22,888 bases of DNA from UBA1181 sp045226255 (lineage in GTDB: Bacteria > Bacteroidota > Bacteroidia > Bacteroidales > Paludibacteraceae), in the NCBI GenBank assembly GCA_045226255.1, contig JBGVCG010000023.1:1-22888 (forward strand). Direction: 5' to 3'. The first letter of the stretch is position 1. Every line of letters starts with the position of its first letter. Below the pieces are notes generated by a model, which ran no database searches, was not told the DNA's origin, and worked only from the letters and a program-made list of their open reading frames with translations. Both the position numbers and the translations under genes were made by a program. Below are positions 14,712 to 22,888 of this stretch, piece by piece.

Positions 14712-14723
14712 GTTTTTTTTGGC

Positions 14724-14754
14724 TTTACTAATTGAATCCGTTTTTTTATATTTG
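14724..14754 (+). promoter_or_regulatory. Promoter for the MORN-repeat gene
   Basis: TTTA (14724-14727), a 19-bp spacer, then TATATTTG (14747-14754), a full match to TAnnTTTG. The predicted start is near 14761, which excludes the in-frame GTG at 14754 as the start codon. Confidence 0.7.
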
Positions 14755-14783
14755 TGGGGTATGACATAGATTGGAATAACGTT

Positions 14784-15557
14784 ATGAAAAGGATATTGTT
14801 TTTCTTGATTGTCGCATTGCTGTCGTCCGCCACAGTCTTCTCTATCAATGAGATAGATTCGAAAGGACGCAAGCAGGGCGTGTGGAAGAAACCATATGGA
14901 AATGGTTACTTTATGTACGAGGGCGAGTTCAAAGACGACCTTCCTGTCGGCACGTTCAAAAGATATTACGAGGATGGGGTTCTGAAATCTATCCAACAGT
15001 ATGGACAAAACGAAACTTCCGCCATCGTCATTTATGAGAATGATGGCTTGACGAAGGCCGCCCAAGGAGCTTATATCGGTAAGGAAAAAGAGGGGGAATG
15101 GGTCTATTACGTGGGTGGTAAGGTCTCTTTGATCGAACATTACCAGAAGGGTGTCCTCGTGGATACCATGAAATCATTCGCTAAGACGGGCGAACTGATC
15201 GAAAAGACTCCGTACAAGGATGGTAAAATGCATGGTGTGAAGACTTGCTACCTCCAGGACGGCAAACTCTATTCGGAGTCTCCTTATAAGATGGGGGTCG
15301 AGGATGGAGTGTATAAACTCTACGAAGGCCATGATTTCCCTGTCGTCGAGGGATTGTACGTCGGAGGAAAACGTCACGGCAATTGGCTCGTGAAGGATGA
15401 TGCCGGCAATGTGAAGGATACGTTGAAGTATGACATGGGCGTTTTGCTCAACAACAAGGAACTGAATAAGGAGTACGCCGCTGAAGTCGCTGAGAATGAG
15501 AAGAATGAAGGTAAAATACCTGAGCCTGACCAGATGATTAACGCAGCGGGCAAGTAA
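14784..15557 (+). CDS. Exported MORN_2-repeat protein (YwqK-like)
   Basis: I start at ATG 14784 because it gives a clean signal peptide (MKRILFFLIVALLSSATVFS) and lies downstream of the predicted transcription start. The product has 257 residues. The body is a series of MORN_2-like units, each with a G-x-W or G-x-Y strand and a Y-x-x-G turn: KQGVWKKPYGNGYFMYEGEF, PVGTFKRYYEDGVLKSI, KEGEWVYYVGGKVSLIEHY, MHGVKTCYLQDGKLYSE, EDGVYKLYEG and RHGNWLVKDDAGNVKDT. Proteins of this type are often annotated as toxin-antitoxin YwqK-family antitoxins, but with a signal peptide and no partner toxin nearby I do not infer such a role. An envelope location is likely. It is a single gene flanked by its own promoter and terminator. 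Confidence 0.85.
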   Translation: MKRILFFLIVALLSSATVFSINEIDSKGRKQGVWKKPYGNGYFMYEGEFKDDLPVGTFKRYYEDGVLKSIQQYGQNETSAIVIYENDGLTKAAQGAYIGKEKEGEWVYYVGGKVSLIEHYQKGVLVDTMKSFAKTGELIEKTPYKDGKMHGVKTCYLQDGKLYSESPYKMGVEDGVYKLYEGHDFPVVEGLYVGGKRHGNWLVKDDAGNVKDTLKYDMGVLLNNKELNKEYAAEVAENEKNEGKIPEPDQMINAAGK

Positions 15558-15591
15558 GTGTTTACGTCTGTCATATTTTGACTGCCATATT

Positions 15592-15623
15592 GCGGCGGGG
15601 CCATATGACCTCGCCGCTTTTTT
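15592..15623 (+). terminator. Terminator of the MORN-repeat gene
   Basis: GCGGCGGGG (15592-15600) pairs with CCTCGCCGC (15609-15617, one G-T) around an 8-base loop, then six T. Confidence 0.88.
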
Positions 15624-15757
15624 GTATCTTCTCGCCTCTCTTAAAGCTTACGATTCGGGATCGGATGGGGTGGATTGATTGTGGTTAAAAATGGTGAAAA
15701 AGTTTTTCATCGTGCGTATATTTTGGCGCTTGTCGCATTCCCTTTGCGCTTTTTTCG

Positions 15758-15765
15758 TATCTTTG
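15758..15765 (+). promoter_or_regulatory. -7 promoter element for dapB-lepB
   Basis: TATCTTTG matches TAnnTTTG and is followed by CC. It lies 24 bp before the dapB ATG. No well-spaced -33 TTTG is evident. Confidence 0.55.
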
Positions 15766-15789
15766 CCAAAAACGATAATATTTTGAGTT

Positions 15790-16500
15790 ATGAAGATTGC
15801 GTTAATTGGATACGGGAAGATGGGTCATATCATCGAACGTATTGCGAAAGAGAGAGGACATGAGATCGTTTCCACTATAGATATTGACAACTTGCAGGAT
15901 TTCGAGTCCGCCGCTTTTAAGAGCGCGGATGTCGCCATAGAGTTCACTCGTCCGGAGACGGCCTTGGAGAACGTGAGGAAGTGTTTCGCCGCCAATGTGC
16001 CGGTGGTTTGTGGCACGACGGGCTGGAATGCCGCCGCCTTGAAGGATGAGGTGGAGAAGGGTGGGAAAACCCTCTTCTGGTCCTCCAATTACAGCATTGG
16101 CGTTTATGTGTTCAACGCTATCAGTAAAAAGCTGGCTCAGATCATGAACCAGTTCCCTAACTACAACGTGGAGATGACGGAGGTTCATCACATTCATAAA
16201 TTGGACGCTCCGAGCGGCACTGCTATCACCTTGGCGGAGGGTATCCTCGCCAACCTTGACCGCAAGACGGCATGGACTAAGGAGGTGGAGAACCAACCGA
16301 CAGACTTGGCCATCAAGTCCATACGGGAAGGGGAAGTTCCGGGCATCCACACCATCCGCTATGAGTCTGAGGTGGATAGCATTACGATGACGCATGATGC
16401 GAAGAGCCGTGAGGGATTCGCCCTCGGTGCGGTGGTGGCCGCAGAGTTCACCGCAGGCAAGAAGGGCTTCTTCGGAATGTCAGATATGTTCAAGTTCTAA
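15790..16500 (+). CDS. dapB: 4-hydroxy-tetrahydrodipicolinate reductase
   Basis: Reduces the dihydrodipicolinate precursor with NAD(P)H in the lysine/diaminopimelate pathway, supplying peptidoglycan and lysine. The N-terminal Rossmann motif is IGYGKMG (residues 6-12). The CGTTGW block is at 74-79. The catalytic motif HHIHKLDAPSGTA begins at 133, with H133/H134 and K137. The 236-residue length is shorter than the E. coli enzyme but usual for Bacteroidota. lepB follows after 18 bp, a pairing also familiar in Bacteroides, so the two form an operon. Confidence 0.97.
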   Translation: MKIALIGYGKMGHIIERIAKERGHEIVSTIDIDNLQDFESAAFKSADVAIEFTRPETALENVRKCFAANVPVVCGTTGWNAAALKDEVEKGGKTLFWSSNYSIGVYVFNAISKKLAQIMNQFPNYNVEMTEVHHIHKLDAPSGTAITLAEGILANLDRKTAWTKEVENQPTDLAIKSIREGEVPGIHTIRYESEVDSITMTHDAKSREGFALGAVVAAEFTAGKKGFFGMSDMFKF

Positions 16501-16518
16501 GAAAAGGAATGGTGCTAT

Positions 16519-17952
16519 ATGGCAAAGGAGAATAAAACAAAGAGTATGACGTTTATGGAGCGTGTCCGTGCGGCGAGTACGAAGCAATGGGTTAAGTTCG
16601 CCTTGGTCATGCTGCTGATCCTCGGATTTCTGGTGTGGTCGGGCGCTTGGTGGCTGTTGCTGCTGATTCCTTTCGCATTGGATATCTATATCACGAAGTA
16701 TGTGCCTTGGGGCGCTTGGAAGGAGTCGAAGAACCCTTTCCTGAAATGGCTTGCGGGATGGGTGGACGCAATCGGTTTCGCCCTTGTCGCAGTCTATATT
16801 GTCAACTTGTTCATCTTCCAGAACTACAAAATCCCTTCTCCTTCTCTGGAGAAGACTTTGAAGGTGGGAGATTTCCTTTTCGTTAGTAAGATGAGTTACG
16901 GACCTCGTTGCCCGATGACGCCGCTTTCTTTCCCGTTGGCGCAGCATACGCTTCCTGGTCTCAACGTCAAGTCATATATCGAGACCCCGCAGTGGGAGTA
17001 CAAACGACTGAAAGGGTTTGGTTCTGTACAACGTGGCGATATCGTTGTCTTCAACTTCCCTGCTGGCGATACGGTTGCCTTGAATCGACAGAATGTGGAT
17101 TACTACTCCATGGTGCATGAGTATGGAAGGGATGTTGTGTGGAGAAACAGGCAGCAGTTCGGTGAAATCGTCTCCCGCCCTGTTGATCGACGTGAGAACT
17201 ACGTGAAACGATGCGTCGGATTGCCTGGCGACACGTTGCAGATCATTGCGGGTGTAGTCTATACGAATGGGGAAGCGGAGAAGGATATCCCTGGTTTACA
17301 GGCGAATTACCTTGTCGAGATCCCCAATGTCATCTCGCCTAGATTTCTTGACAAATTGGGCGTGCGTAAGGAGGATCGCATGATGCTGAATGATTGGAGA
17401 AATGGAGAAATGCTCATCAGAGAACTCGGATACGGTGACTCGACGGGGGCTGTTCCATTCCTTTACCGCTTGCCTCTCACGAAGGCTGCATTGGCTGAAA
17501 TGGAGAAGTATTCGGGTGTTGTCTCCATCAAGAAGGAACCTGCTTTCTTCAGTGGCGAGACCTTCCCGTTGTCGATGCGGAAGGATTGGACGAGGGATGA
17601 TTTCGGACCAATCTGCATCCCGAAGAGGGGTGCTACCGTTCAGTTGGATTTGGCAAATTTGCCACTGTATGAGCAGATTATCCGTAATTATGAACTGAAT
17701 GAGTTGAAGGTGGAGAACGGTCAGATCTATATCAATGGAGCTGTCGCTGATTCATACACGTTCAAGATGGATTACTACTGGATGATGGGTGATAACCGTC
17801 ATAACTCCGCCGATTCCAGGTTCTGGGGATTTGTCCCTGAGGACCATATCGTCGGTAAACCGATCTTCATCTGGCTGTCGCTTGATGAGGATAAGTCGTT
17901 CCCTTCCAATATCAGGTGGAGTAGGATGTTCACCAAGGTGCATGCGGATTAA
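16519..17952 (+). CDS. lepB: Signal peptidase I, long Bacteroidota form
   Basis: Membrane serine protease that removes signal peptides from exported proteins. Three hydrophobic segments (about residues 25-41, 42-58 and 81-101) precede the catalytic region. The nucleophile is predicted as S109 in IPSPSLEKTL, where the usual Met after Ser is Leu. The general-base Lys is predicted as K230 in NYVKRCVGLPGDTL. The closing motif GDNRHNSADSRFWG is present near the C-terminus. At 477 residues it is much longer than the E. coli enzyme because of a large insertion of about 140 residues (roughly 240-395) between the Lys box and the GDNR box. That length is normal for this phylum. It lies 18 bp after dapB in an operon. 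Confidence 0.95.
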   Translation: MAKENKTKSMTFMERVRAASTKQWVKFALVMLLILGFLVWSGAWWLLLLIPFALDIYITKYVPWGAWKESKNPFLKWLAGWVDAIGFALVAVYIVNLFIFQNYKIPSPSLEKTLKVGDFLFVSKMSYGPRCPMTPLSFPLAQHTLPGLNVKSYIETPQWEYKRLKGFGSVQRGDIVVFNFPAGDTVALNRQNVDYYSMVHEYGRDVVWRNRQQFGEIVSRPVDRRENYVKRCVGLPGDTLQIIAGVVYTNGEAEKDIPGLQANYLVEIPNVISPRFLDKLGVRKEDRMMLNDWRNGEMLIRELGYGDSTGAVPFLYRLPLTKAALAEMEKYSGVVSIKKEPAFFSGETFPLSMRKDWTRDDFGPICIPKRGATVQLDLANLPLYEQIIRNYELNELKVENGQIYINGAVADSYTFKMDYYWMMGDNRHNSADSRFWGFVPEDHIVGKPIFIWLSLDEDKSFPSNIRWSRMFTKVHAD

Positions 17953-18103
17953 CAGGGCTTGTTGAGGCTCCCGTATGATCTTGATCGCATACGTTCCCGT
18001 GAGTGGTTGGATTTGTGGCTGCGGATGATTGTGAAAAGGATGGCGTTATCTCCAATGTACGTTGGATAGATTTCAATGGTTTGGTTTTTAATTATTTAGG
18101 ATT

Positions 18104-18931
18104 ATGATTAGAAAAATATTATTTACTATATCGTTGATGTTCATCTTGCCGTCCGCTTTTTCGGCCGACAAGTACATGAGTGATGAACTCGCCTTCAAGG
18201 ATGGGGAGAAGGCCACTTACTATATCTATTACAATTTGGGTCCCATTTGGATCCATGCGGGTAATGTCCATTTCTCCGCGAAGGAACGGACCGTGAAGAA
18301 CGAGTCTCTTTTCGATCTGCAGTTGGCTGGATATTCGACGAAGTCATTCGACCGCTTCTATTGTATCCGTGATACCTATTCGGTGACGGTGAAGAAGGAG
18401 GGTTTGCTCCCTCTCCATTACAGGGAGGTGAAGCATGAGGACAGCTATTTCAGCGACAACCATTATAGGTTCGATTGGAAAGAGAACGATAAAGATTCGA
18501 AGGTCTATTTCGAATTCAATAAAAGAGGCAGGAAAACATACGATACCCTATCCGTCCAGAGGGGAGTCCTCGATTTAATCTCCTCTTGCTATCGCATCAG
18601 GAGCGTGGACATGACGAAGGTGAAGAAAGGCCAGCAGATTCCTTTCCGTTTGGTGTTGGACAAAGAGATATACAATCTTACCGTGAAGTATTGCGGAGAG
18701 GAAACAATCAAGCTGAAGAACAAGAAAAAATACAAGGCGCTTAAGTTCACCCCTAAATTGGTGACGGGGGATATTTTCGAGGATGAGGATGCGATGTCCA
18801 TATATGTCTCGAACGATGAGAACCACGTGCCGCTCTATATCGAGGCTAAGATAAAAGTGGGGTATGTGAAGGTGATGCTGAATGATGTGCAGAACACGAA
18901 ACACCCGATGTCCTCGGTACTTGCTAAGTAA
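18104..18931 (+). CDS. Exported DUF3108-family protein
   Basis: A 275-residue product with a signal peptide (MIRKILFTISLMFILPSAFSA, cleaved before DKYMSDE). The mature part begins with the family pattern ELAFKDGEKATYYIYYNLGPIWIHAGNVHF and continues as alternating beta strands (FDRFYCIRDTYSVTV, LLPLHYREVKHEDSYF, RGVLDLISSCYRIRSVDM, VPLYIEAKIKVGYVKVML). DUF3108 proteins are predicted periplasmic beta-rich proteins of unknown function that are common in Bacteroidota. The C-terminus shows nothing like a sorting tail. The 151-bp spacer before it holds no ORF that I can support. The response-regulator gene begins 17 bp after its stop, so the two are probably co-transcribed. Confidence 0.82.
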   Translation: MIRKILFTISLMFILPSAFSADKYMSDELAFKDGEKATYYIYYNLGPIWIHAGNVHFSAKERTVKNESLFDLQLAGYSTKSFDRFYCIRDTYSVTVKKEGLLPLHYREVKHEDSYFSDNHYRFDWKENDKDSKVYFEFNKRGRKTYDTLSVQRGVLDLISSCYRIRSVDMTKVKKGQQIPFRLVLDKEIYNLTVKYCGEETIKLKNKKKYKALKFTPKLVTGDIFEDEDAMSIYVSNDENHVPLYIEAKIKVGYVKVMLNDVQNTKHPMSSVLAK

Positions 18932-18948
18932 TCAAATTAAACGCTATT

Positions 18949-20112
18949 ATGGATATTCTAATCATAGATGATGAGCGCAGTATTCGTAACACATTAAAGG
19001 ATATCTTGGAGAATGAGGGATATTCGGTTGATGTGGCGGAAGACGGAATACATGGTCTCGAGAAATTGAAAGGAGAGAGTTTTGATCTGGTCTTTTGTGA
19101 TGTCAAGATGCCTAAGATGGATGGTATCGAGGTGCTTTCTAATATCAAGAAGGAGAACCCTGACCAGACGGTGGTGATGATTTCGGGACATGGCACCATA
19201 GACACGGCTGTCGAGTCGCTGAAGATGGGCGCTTTCGACTTCATAGAGAAACCTTTGGACCTGAACCGACTGCTGGTCTGCGTGCGCAATGGCATGGAGC
19301 GGAAGAATCTGGTGCAGGAGACTAAGACCTTGAAGAAGAAAATATCCAAGGATGTGGCGATGGTCGGACATTCCCCTGCGATGGAGCATCTCCGCTCGGT
19401 CATCGAACGGGTGGCTGCTTCTAATGCGAAGGTGCTGATCACCGGTGAGAATGGTACGGGTAAGGAGGTGGTGGCTAAGATGCTGTACCGCTCCAGCGCC
19501 CGGGCAAATTGCCCTTTTGTGGAGGTCAATTGCGCCGCTATTCCTTCGGAACTGATTGAGAGTGAGTTGTTCGGACATGAAAAAGGTTCCTTTACCTCTG
19601 CCGTGAAACAGCGGATCGGTAAGTTTGAGCAGGCTAACGGCGGAACGCTCTTCCTGGACGAGATCGGTGATATGAGCCTCTCCGCCCAAACCAAGGTGTT
19701 GCGCGCTTTGCAGGAGAACGAGATCACGCGTGTGGGAAGCGATAAGAGCTTGAAGGTGGATGTGCGTGTCTTCGCAGCGACGAATAAGAACCTGATGGAG
19801 GAGATCCAGAAGGGCAACTTCAGGGAGGATTTGTACCATCGCCTGGGTGTCATCCTCATCCATGTGCCGCCTTTGCGTGAGCGATTGGAGGATATCCCTG
19901 AACTGATCGATTATTTCTTGGGAATCATTTGCGACGAGCAGGGTATCCCGACGAAGACCTTCTCGAACGAGGCGAAGGAGGAGATGAAGAAGTTCCGCTG
20001 GGGTGGTAACATCCGTGAGCTGAGGAATGCGGTGGAACGTATGGTTATTTTGTGTGGAAATGAAATTACGGCGGACGATGTGAAGCAGTACGCTTCCCCG
20101 TCTTACCTTTGA
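18949..20112 (+). CDS. NtrC-type response regulator lacking a DNA-binding domain
   Basis: The receiver domain (about residues 1-118) has acidic D7/D8, phosphoacceptor D51 (LVFCDVKMPKMDG), T83 and K101. The sigma-54 AAA+ domain (about 138-370) has Walker A GENGTGKE (166-173), Walker B GGTLFLDEIGD (231-241), RVFAATNK, the arginine region FREDLYHRLG and the sensor II motif WGGNIRELRN. Two features depart from the NtrC plan. The sigma-54-contacting loop, usually GAFTGA, reads GSFTSA (213-218). The protein also ends at residue 387, right after the AAA+ lid, with no Fis-type helix-turn-helix. Only 20 bp separate it from mutS, so no missing domain follows. It may act from solution or through a partner; GSFTSA may be common in this phylum. 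The partner kinase is not in the window. Confidence 0.92.
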   Translation: MDILIIDDERSIRNTLKDILENEGYSVDVAEDGIHGLEKLKGESFDLVFCDVKMPKMDGIEVLSNIKKENPDQTVVMISGHGTIDTAVESLKMGAFDFIEKPLDLNRLLVCVRNGMERKNLVQETKTLKKKISKDVAMVGHSPAMEHLRSVIERVAASNAKVLITGENGTGKEVVAKMLYRSSARANCPFVEVNCAAIPSELIESELFGHEKGSFTSAVKQRIGKFEQANGGTLFLDEIGDMSLSAQTKVLRALQENEITRVGSDKSLKVDVRVFAATNKNLMEEIQKGNFREDLYHRLGVILIHVPPLRERLEDIPELIDYFLGIICDEQGIPTKTFSNEAKEEMKKFRWGGNIRELRNAVERMVILCGNEITADDVKQYASPSYL

Positions 20113-20132
20113 TTCGATAAATTGTTAGTGAC

Positions 20133-22742
20133 ATGGCAAATGTAGTGGAAACGCCTTTGATGAAGCAGTACCTGGAATTCAAGGCGATGCATCCTGATGC
20201 GATCTTGCTGTTCCGTGTGGGCGATTTTTATGAGACGTTTTTGCAGGATGCGGTGATGGCTTCCGAGATCTTGGGAATCACGCTGACCAAGCGTGCGAAC
20301 GGTGCGGCCCAGTCGGTCGAACTGGCTGGTTTCCCTCATCATGCGTTGGATACTTATTTGCCGAAACTGGTGCGCGCGGGTAAGCGTGTGGCCATCTGCG
20401 ATCAGCTGGAGGACCCTAAGCTGACTAAGAAGTTGGTGAAGCGTGGCATCACGGAGCTGGTGACGCCGGGTGTCGCTGTCAATGATAATATACTGGACCA
20501 TAAGGAGAACAACTTCCTTGCGGCGGTCCATTTCGAGAAGAAAATGGCGGGTGTCGCCTTCCTGGATATCTCCACGGGAGAGTTCCTGACGGCTCAGGGC
20601 ACCTGCGAATATGTGGATAAACTGCTGAATGGCATCATGCCGAAGGAGGTCCTCTTCGAGCGCACCAAAAGGGCGGAGTTCGAGGAGAATTTCGGCTCCC
20701 GGTTCTTTACCTATGAATTGGAGGACTGGATCTTCACCTCTGAGGCTGCCCATGATAGACTCCTGAAACATTTTGAGACGAAGAACCTGAAGGGCTTCGG
20801 CGTGGAGAACCTGAAGCTGGGTATCGTGGCTTCCGGAGCCATCCTCCATTACCTGGATATGACCCAGCATACGCAGATCAGCCACATCACCCATTTGTCC
20901 CGCATCGAGGAGGATAAGTACGTGTGGCTGGACCAGTTCACGATCCGCAACCTTGAGCTCTATGGCACGATGCATGAAGGTGGCAAGACGCTTGTCAACA
21001 TCATCGACCGCACCATCACCCCGATGGGCGCTCGTCTGCTGAAGCGTTGGGTGGCCTTCCCGTTGAAGGATGTGAAGCCGATTGAGGAGCGCCTCAATAT
21101 CGTGGACGAGTTTTTCCGAAGCCCGGATTTGAAGGAGACGCTCGATGTGAACATGTCGGTCATCGGCGACTTGGAGCGTGTGATCTCCAAGGTGGCGGTG
21201 GGTCGCGTCACCCCTCGTGAGGTGGTGCAGCTGAAGGTGGCCCTGGGTGCTATCCTGCCGATTAAGGAGGCTTGCTTGGCGAGCGATAACGATGGTTTGC
21301 GGCGCATAGGCGAGCAGTTGAACCCGTGTCCGAACATCCGTGAGAAGATAGAACGTACCATTACGATGGATCCTCCGAACATGCTGAACCGTGGCGGGGT
21401 GATCGCGAATGGTGTGTCTGCTGAATTGGATGATTTGCGCAATATCTCCCACTCGGGAAAGGATTACCTGTTGCAGCTGCAGCAGCGTGAGTCCGAACGC
21501 ACAGGCATCCCGAGCTTGAAGGTGAGCTACAATAATGTCTTTGGCTACTATATCGAGGTGCGCAACACGCACAAGGACAAGGTGCCGGAGGATTGGATCC
21601 GTAAGCAGACCTTGACGGCTGCTGAGCGTTACATCACGCAGGAGCTGAAGGAGTACGAGGAGAAGATTTTAGGTGCGGAGGAGAAGATCCTGACGTTGGA
21701 GACTCAGATCTTTAATGAGTTGGTACTTGAGCTGACGGAGTATATACCGGCCATTCAGGTCAATTCGAACCTTGTGGCCAAGCTGGATGTGCTGATGTCC
21801 TTCGCGAAGACGTCGGAGGAGAACCATTACGTACGTCCGGCGGTTAACGATAGTGATGTGATCGATATCAAGCAGGGTCGTCACCCTGTCATTGAGCGGC
21901 AACTTCCGATTGGGGAGAAATATGTGGCGAACGATCTGACGCTCGATTCGCAGTCCCAGCAGATCATCATGATCACAGGACCGAACATGGCGGGTAAGTC
22001 CGCCCTGTTGAGGCAGACCGCCCTGATTGTGCTGATGGCGCAGATAGGCTGTTTTGTGCCTGCGGACGCTGCGTCGATTGGTGTGGTGGACAAGATTTTC
22101 ACGAGGGTGGGGGCATCCGATAATATCTCCATGGGTGAGTCCACCTTCATGGTCGAGATGAACGAGGCGGCGAGCATCATCAACAACCTCTCGCAGAAGA
22201 GTTTGGTGCTCTTCGACGAGTTGGGTAGGGGAACCAGCACGTACGACGGTATCTCCATCGCCTGGTCCATCGTGGAGTATATCCATGAGCATCCGAAGGC
22301 GAAGGCGAAGACGTTGTTCGCCACGCACTACCATGAGTTGAACGAGATGGAGAAGCTCTTCCCTAGGATTAAGAATTACAACGTCTCCGTGAAGGAGGTG
22401 GACGGCAAAGTGATCTTCCTGCGCAAGCTGGTGAGGGGTAGTAGTGAGCATAGTTTCGGTATTCATGTGGCAAAATTGGCTGGATTGCCGAATAAAGTGG
22501 TCAATCGTGCCAATGAAATTTTGGAGCAGTTGGAAGTGGGCAATTCCAAGAGCCCTATCTCGGATGGTTCCAAGCCGGCGAAGAAAAAGCCTGAGGCAGT
22601 GCAACTTAGCTTGTTCCAATTGGACGATCCAATCCTGGAGGCGGTCCGTGACGAGATCAATCATTTGGACATAAATAACCTCACGCCGATAGAAGCATTA
22701 AATAAATTGAACGAAATTAAAAAAATTGTTGGAGGGAAATAA
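20133..22742 (+). CDS. mutS: DNA mismatch repair protein MutS
   Basis: Recognises base mismatches and small loops and starts mismatch repair. The 869-residue protein is full length. The mismatch-binding Phe-x-Glu is F32-Y33-E34 in VGDFYETF. The core and clamp domains run from about residue 260 to 560. Walker A is GPNMAGKS at 616-623, and Walker B with the ABC-type segment is LVLFDELGRGTSTYDG from 691. The dimer-interface helix-turn-helix follows (NKVVNRANEILEQLE). A sliding-clamp binding motif QLSLF lies at 824-828, before the C-terminal helices. It is the last gene of the DUF3108/response-regulator/mutS cluster. The ATG has no Shine-Dalgarno sequence. Confidence 0.98.
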   Translation: MANVVETPLMKQYLEFKAMHPDAILLFRVGDFYETFLQDAVMASEILGITLTKRANGAAQSVELAGFPHHALDTYLPKLVRAGKRVAICDQLEDPKLTKKLVKRGITELVTPGVAVNDNILDHKENNFLAAVHFEKKMAGVAFLDISTGEFLTAQGTCEYVDKLLNGIMPKEVLFERTKRAEFEENFGSRFFTYELEDWIFTSEAAHDRLLKHFETKNLKGFGVENLKLGIVASGAILHYLDMTQHTQISHITHLSRIEEDKYVWLDQFTIRNLELYGTMHEGGKTLVNIIDRTITPMGARLLKRWVAFPLKDVKPIEERLNIVDEFFRSPDLKETLDVNMSVIGDLERVISKVAVGRVTPREVVQLKVALGAILPIKEACLASDNDGLRRIGEQLNPCPNIREKIERTITMDPPNMLNRGGVIANGVSAELDDLRNISHSGKDYLLQLQQRESERTGIPSLKVSYNNVFGYYIEVRNTHKDKVPEDWIRKQTLTAAERYITQELKEYEEKILGAEEKILTLETQIFNELVLELTEYIPAIQVNSNLVAKLDVLMSFAKTSEENHYVRPAVNDSDVIDIKQGRHPVIERQLPIGEKYVANDLTLDSQSQQIIMITGPNMAGKSALLRQTALIVLMAQIGCFVPADAASIGVVDKIFTRVGASDNISMGESTFMVEMNEAASIINNLSQKSLVLFDELGRGTSTYDGISIAWSIVEYIHEHPKAKAKTLFATHYHELNEMEKLFPRIKNYNVSVKEVDGKVIFLRKLVRGSSEHSFGIHVAKLAGLPNKVVNRANEILEQLEVGNSKSPISDGSKPAKKKPEAVQLSLFQLDDPILEAVRDEINHLDINNLTPIEALNKLNEIKKIVGGK

Positions 22743-22759
22743 AATTATTATTATCTTTG
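22726..22759 (+). promoter_or_regulatory. Promoter for the tRNA-Gly-like gene
   Basis: TTGTTG (22726-22731), a 20-bp spacer, then TATCTTTG (22752-22759), a full -7 match, overlapping the end of mutS. The predicted start is near 22766, about 46 nt before the tRNA 5' end. Confidence 0.65.
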
Positions 22760-22770
22760 CAACGCAAAAA

Positions 22771-22800
22771 AGGAAAGGGAGAGACCTTCCTGAGGTTTTT
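22771..22800 (+). terminator. Weak terminator-like hairpin between mutS and the tRNA
   Basis: AGGAAAGG can pair with CCTTCCT (one bulge), or AGACCT with AGGTTT, and five T end the stretch (22796-22800). It could end mutS transcripts, but it also lies after the predicted tRNA promoter, so its role is uncertain. Confidence 0.35.
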
Positions 22801-22811
22801 GAAATAAAAAT

Positions 22812-22888
<77 letters not shown>

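Noticed and set aside
14754..14783. GTG 14754 as start of the MORN-repeat gene
   Set aside because: The GTG overlaps the predicted -7 promoter element, and the ATG at 14784 begins a proper signal peptide.
15675..15863. 62-codon + strand frame overlapping the dapB start
   Set aside because: It runs across the dapB promoter element and into dapB in another frame, with no recognisable motif.
17953..18103. Possible small gene or lost gene between lepB and the DUF3108 gene
   Set aside because: I find no open frame of useful length, no terminator and no clear promoter in this 151-bp spacer.
20103..21572. 489-codon minus-strand open frame opposite mutS
   Set aside because: MutS motifs lie on the + strand throughout; the antisense translation is rich in His, Leu and Arg with no motif and no promoter.

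Overview
The window reads as a chromosomal segment of a member of the Bacteroidales (Bacteroidota). Supporting signs are promoters of the TAnnTTTG type (-7) with a TTTG-like -33 element, starts mostly without a Shine-Dalgarno sequence, a large repeat adhesin with MBG and Listeria-Bacteroides repeats, a long Bacteroidota-type signal peptidase I, and DUF3108 and DUF2059 families. Every gene I can support is on the + strand. There is no CRISPR array, transposase, integrase or rRNA.

Layout. Positions 2-5413 hold the 3' part of a giant secreted repeat protein. Next come a terminator, a REP-like pair of hairpins, a small lipoprotein gene (about 5.7-6.3 kb) and cysS (6.4-7.9 kb). Positions 8063-10379 form an aromatic amino-acid operon. 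It has one promoter, two successive leader peptides rich in Phe and Tyr, each with its own attenuator, then pheA (prephenate dehydratase) and a DAHP synthase-chorismate mutase fusion. After that lie map (methionine aminopeptidase), a tandem pair of DUF2059 secreted proteins, the ribosomal operon rpsF-rpsR-rplI, a MORN-repeat exported protein, dapB-lepB, and a close-packed DUF3108 / sigma-54-type response regulator / mutS cluster. The window ends inside a tRNA-Gly(GCC)-like gene whose sequence departs from a tRNA immediately after the anticodon.

How the parts work together. The best regulatory system in the window is the pair of attenuators in series before pheA. Leader 1 (8112-8162) has 10 Phe/Tyr codons out of 16. 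Leader 2 (8276-8338) has 10 Phe/Tyr codons plus a Trp codon out of 20. Each is followed by a GC-rich hairpin with a T-run, and an upstream segment can compete for the 5' arm of that hairpin. This fits ribosome-stalling control of the first step of the aromatic pathway and of the Phe branch. A second notable point is translational: a strong Shine-Dalgarno sequence occurs only before rpsR and rplI, in an operon that encodes two of the proteins (bS6, bS18) lying near the anti-SD end of 16S rRNA.

Limits. Function calls rest on motif recognition by eye. Promoters, terminators and RNA pairings were found by inspection, without folding or database searches. The 5' end of the large gene and the 3' part of the tRNA lie outside the window.
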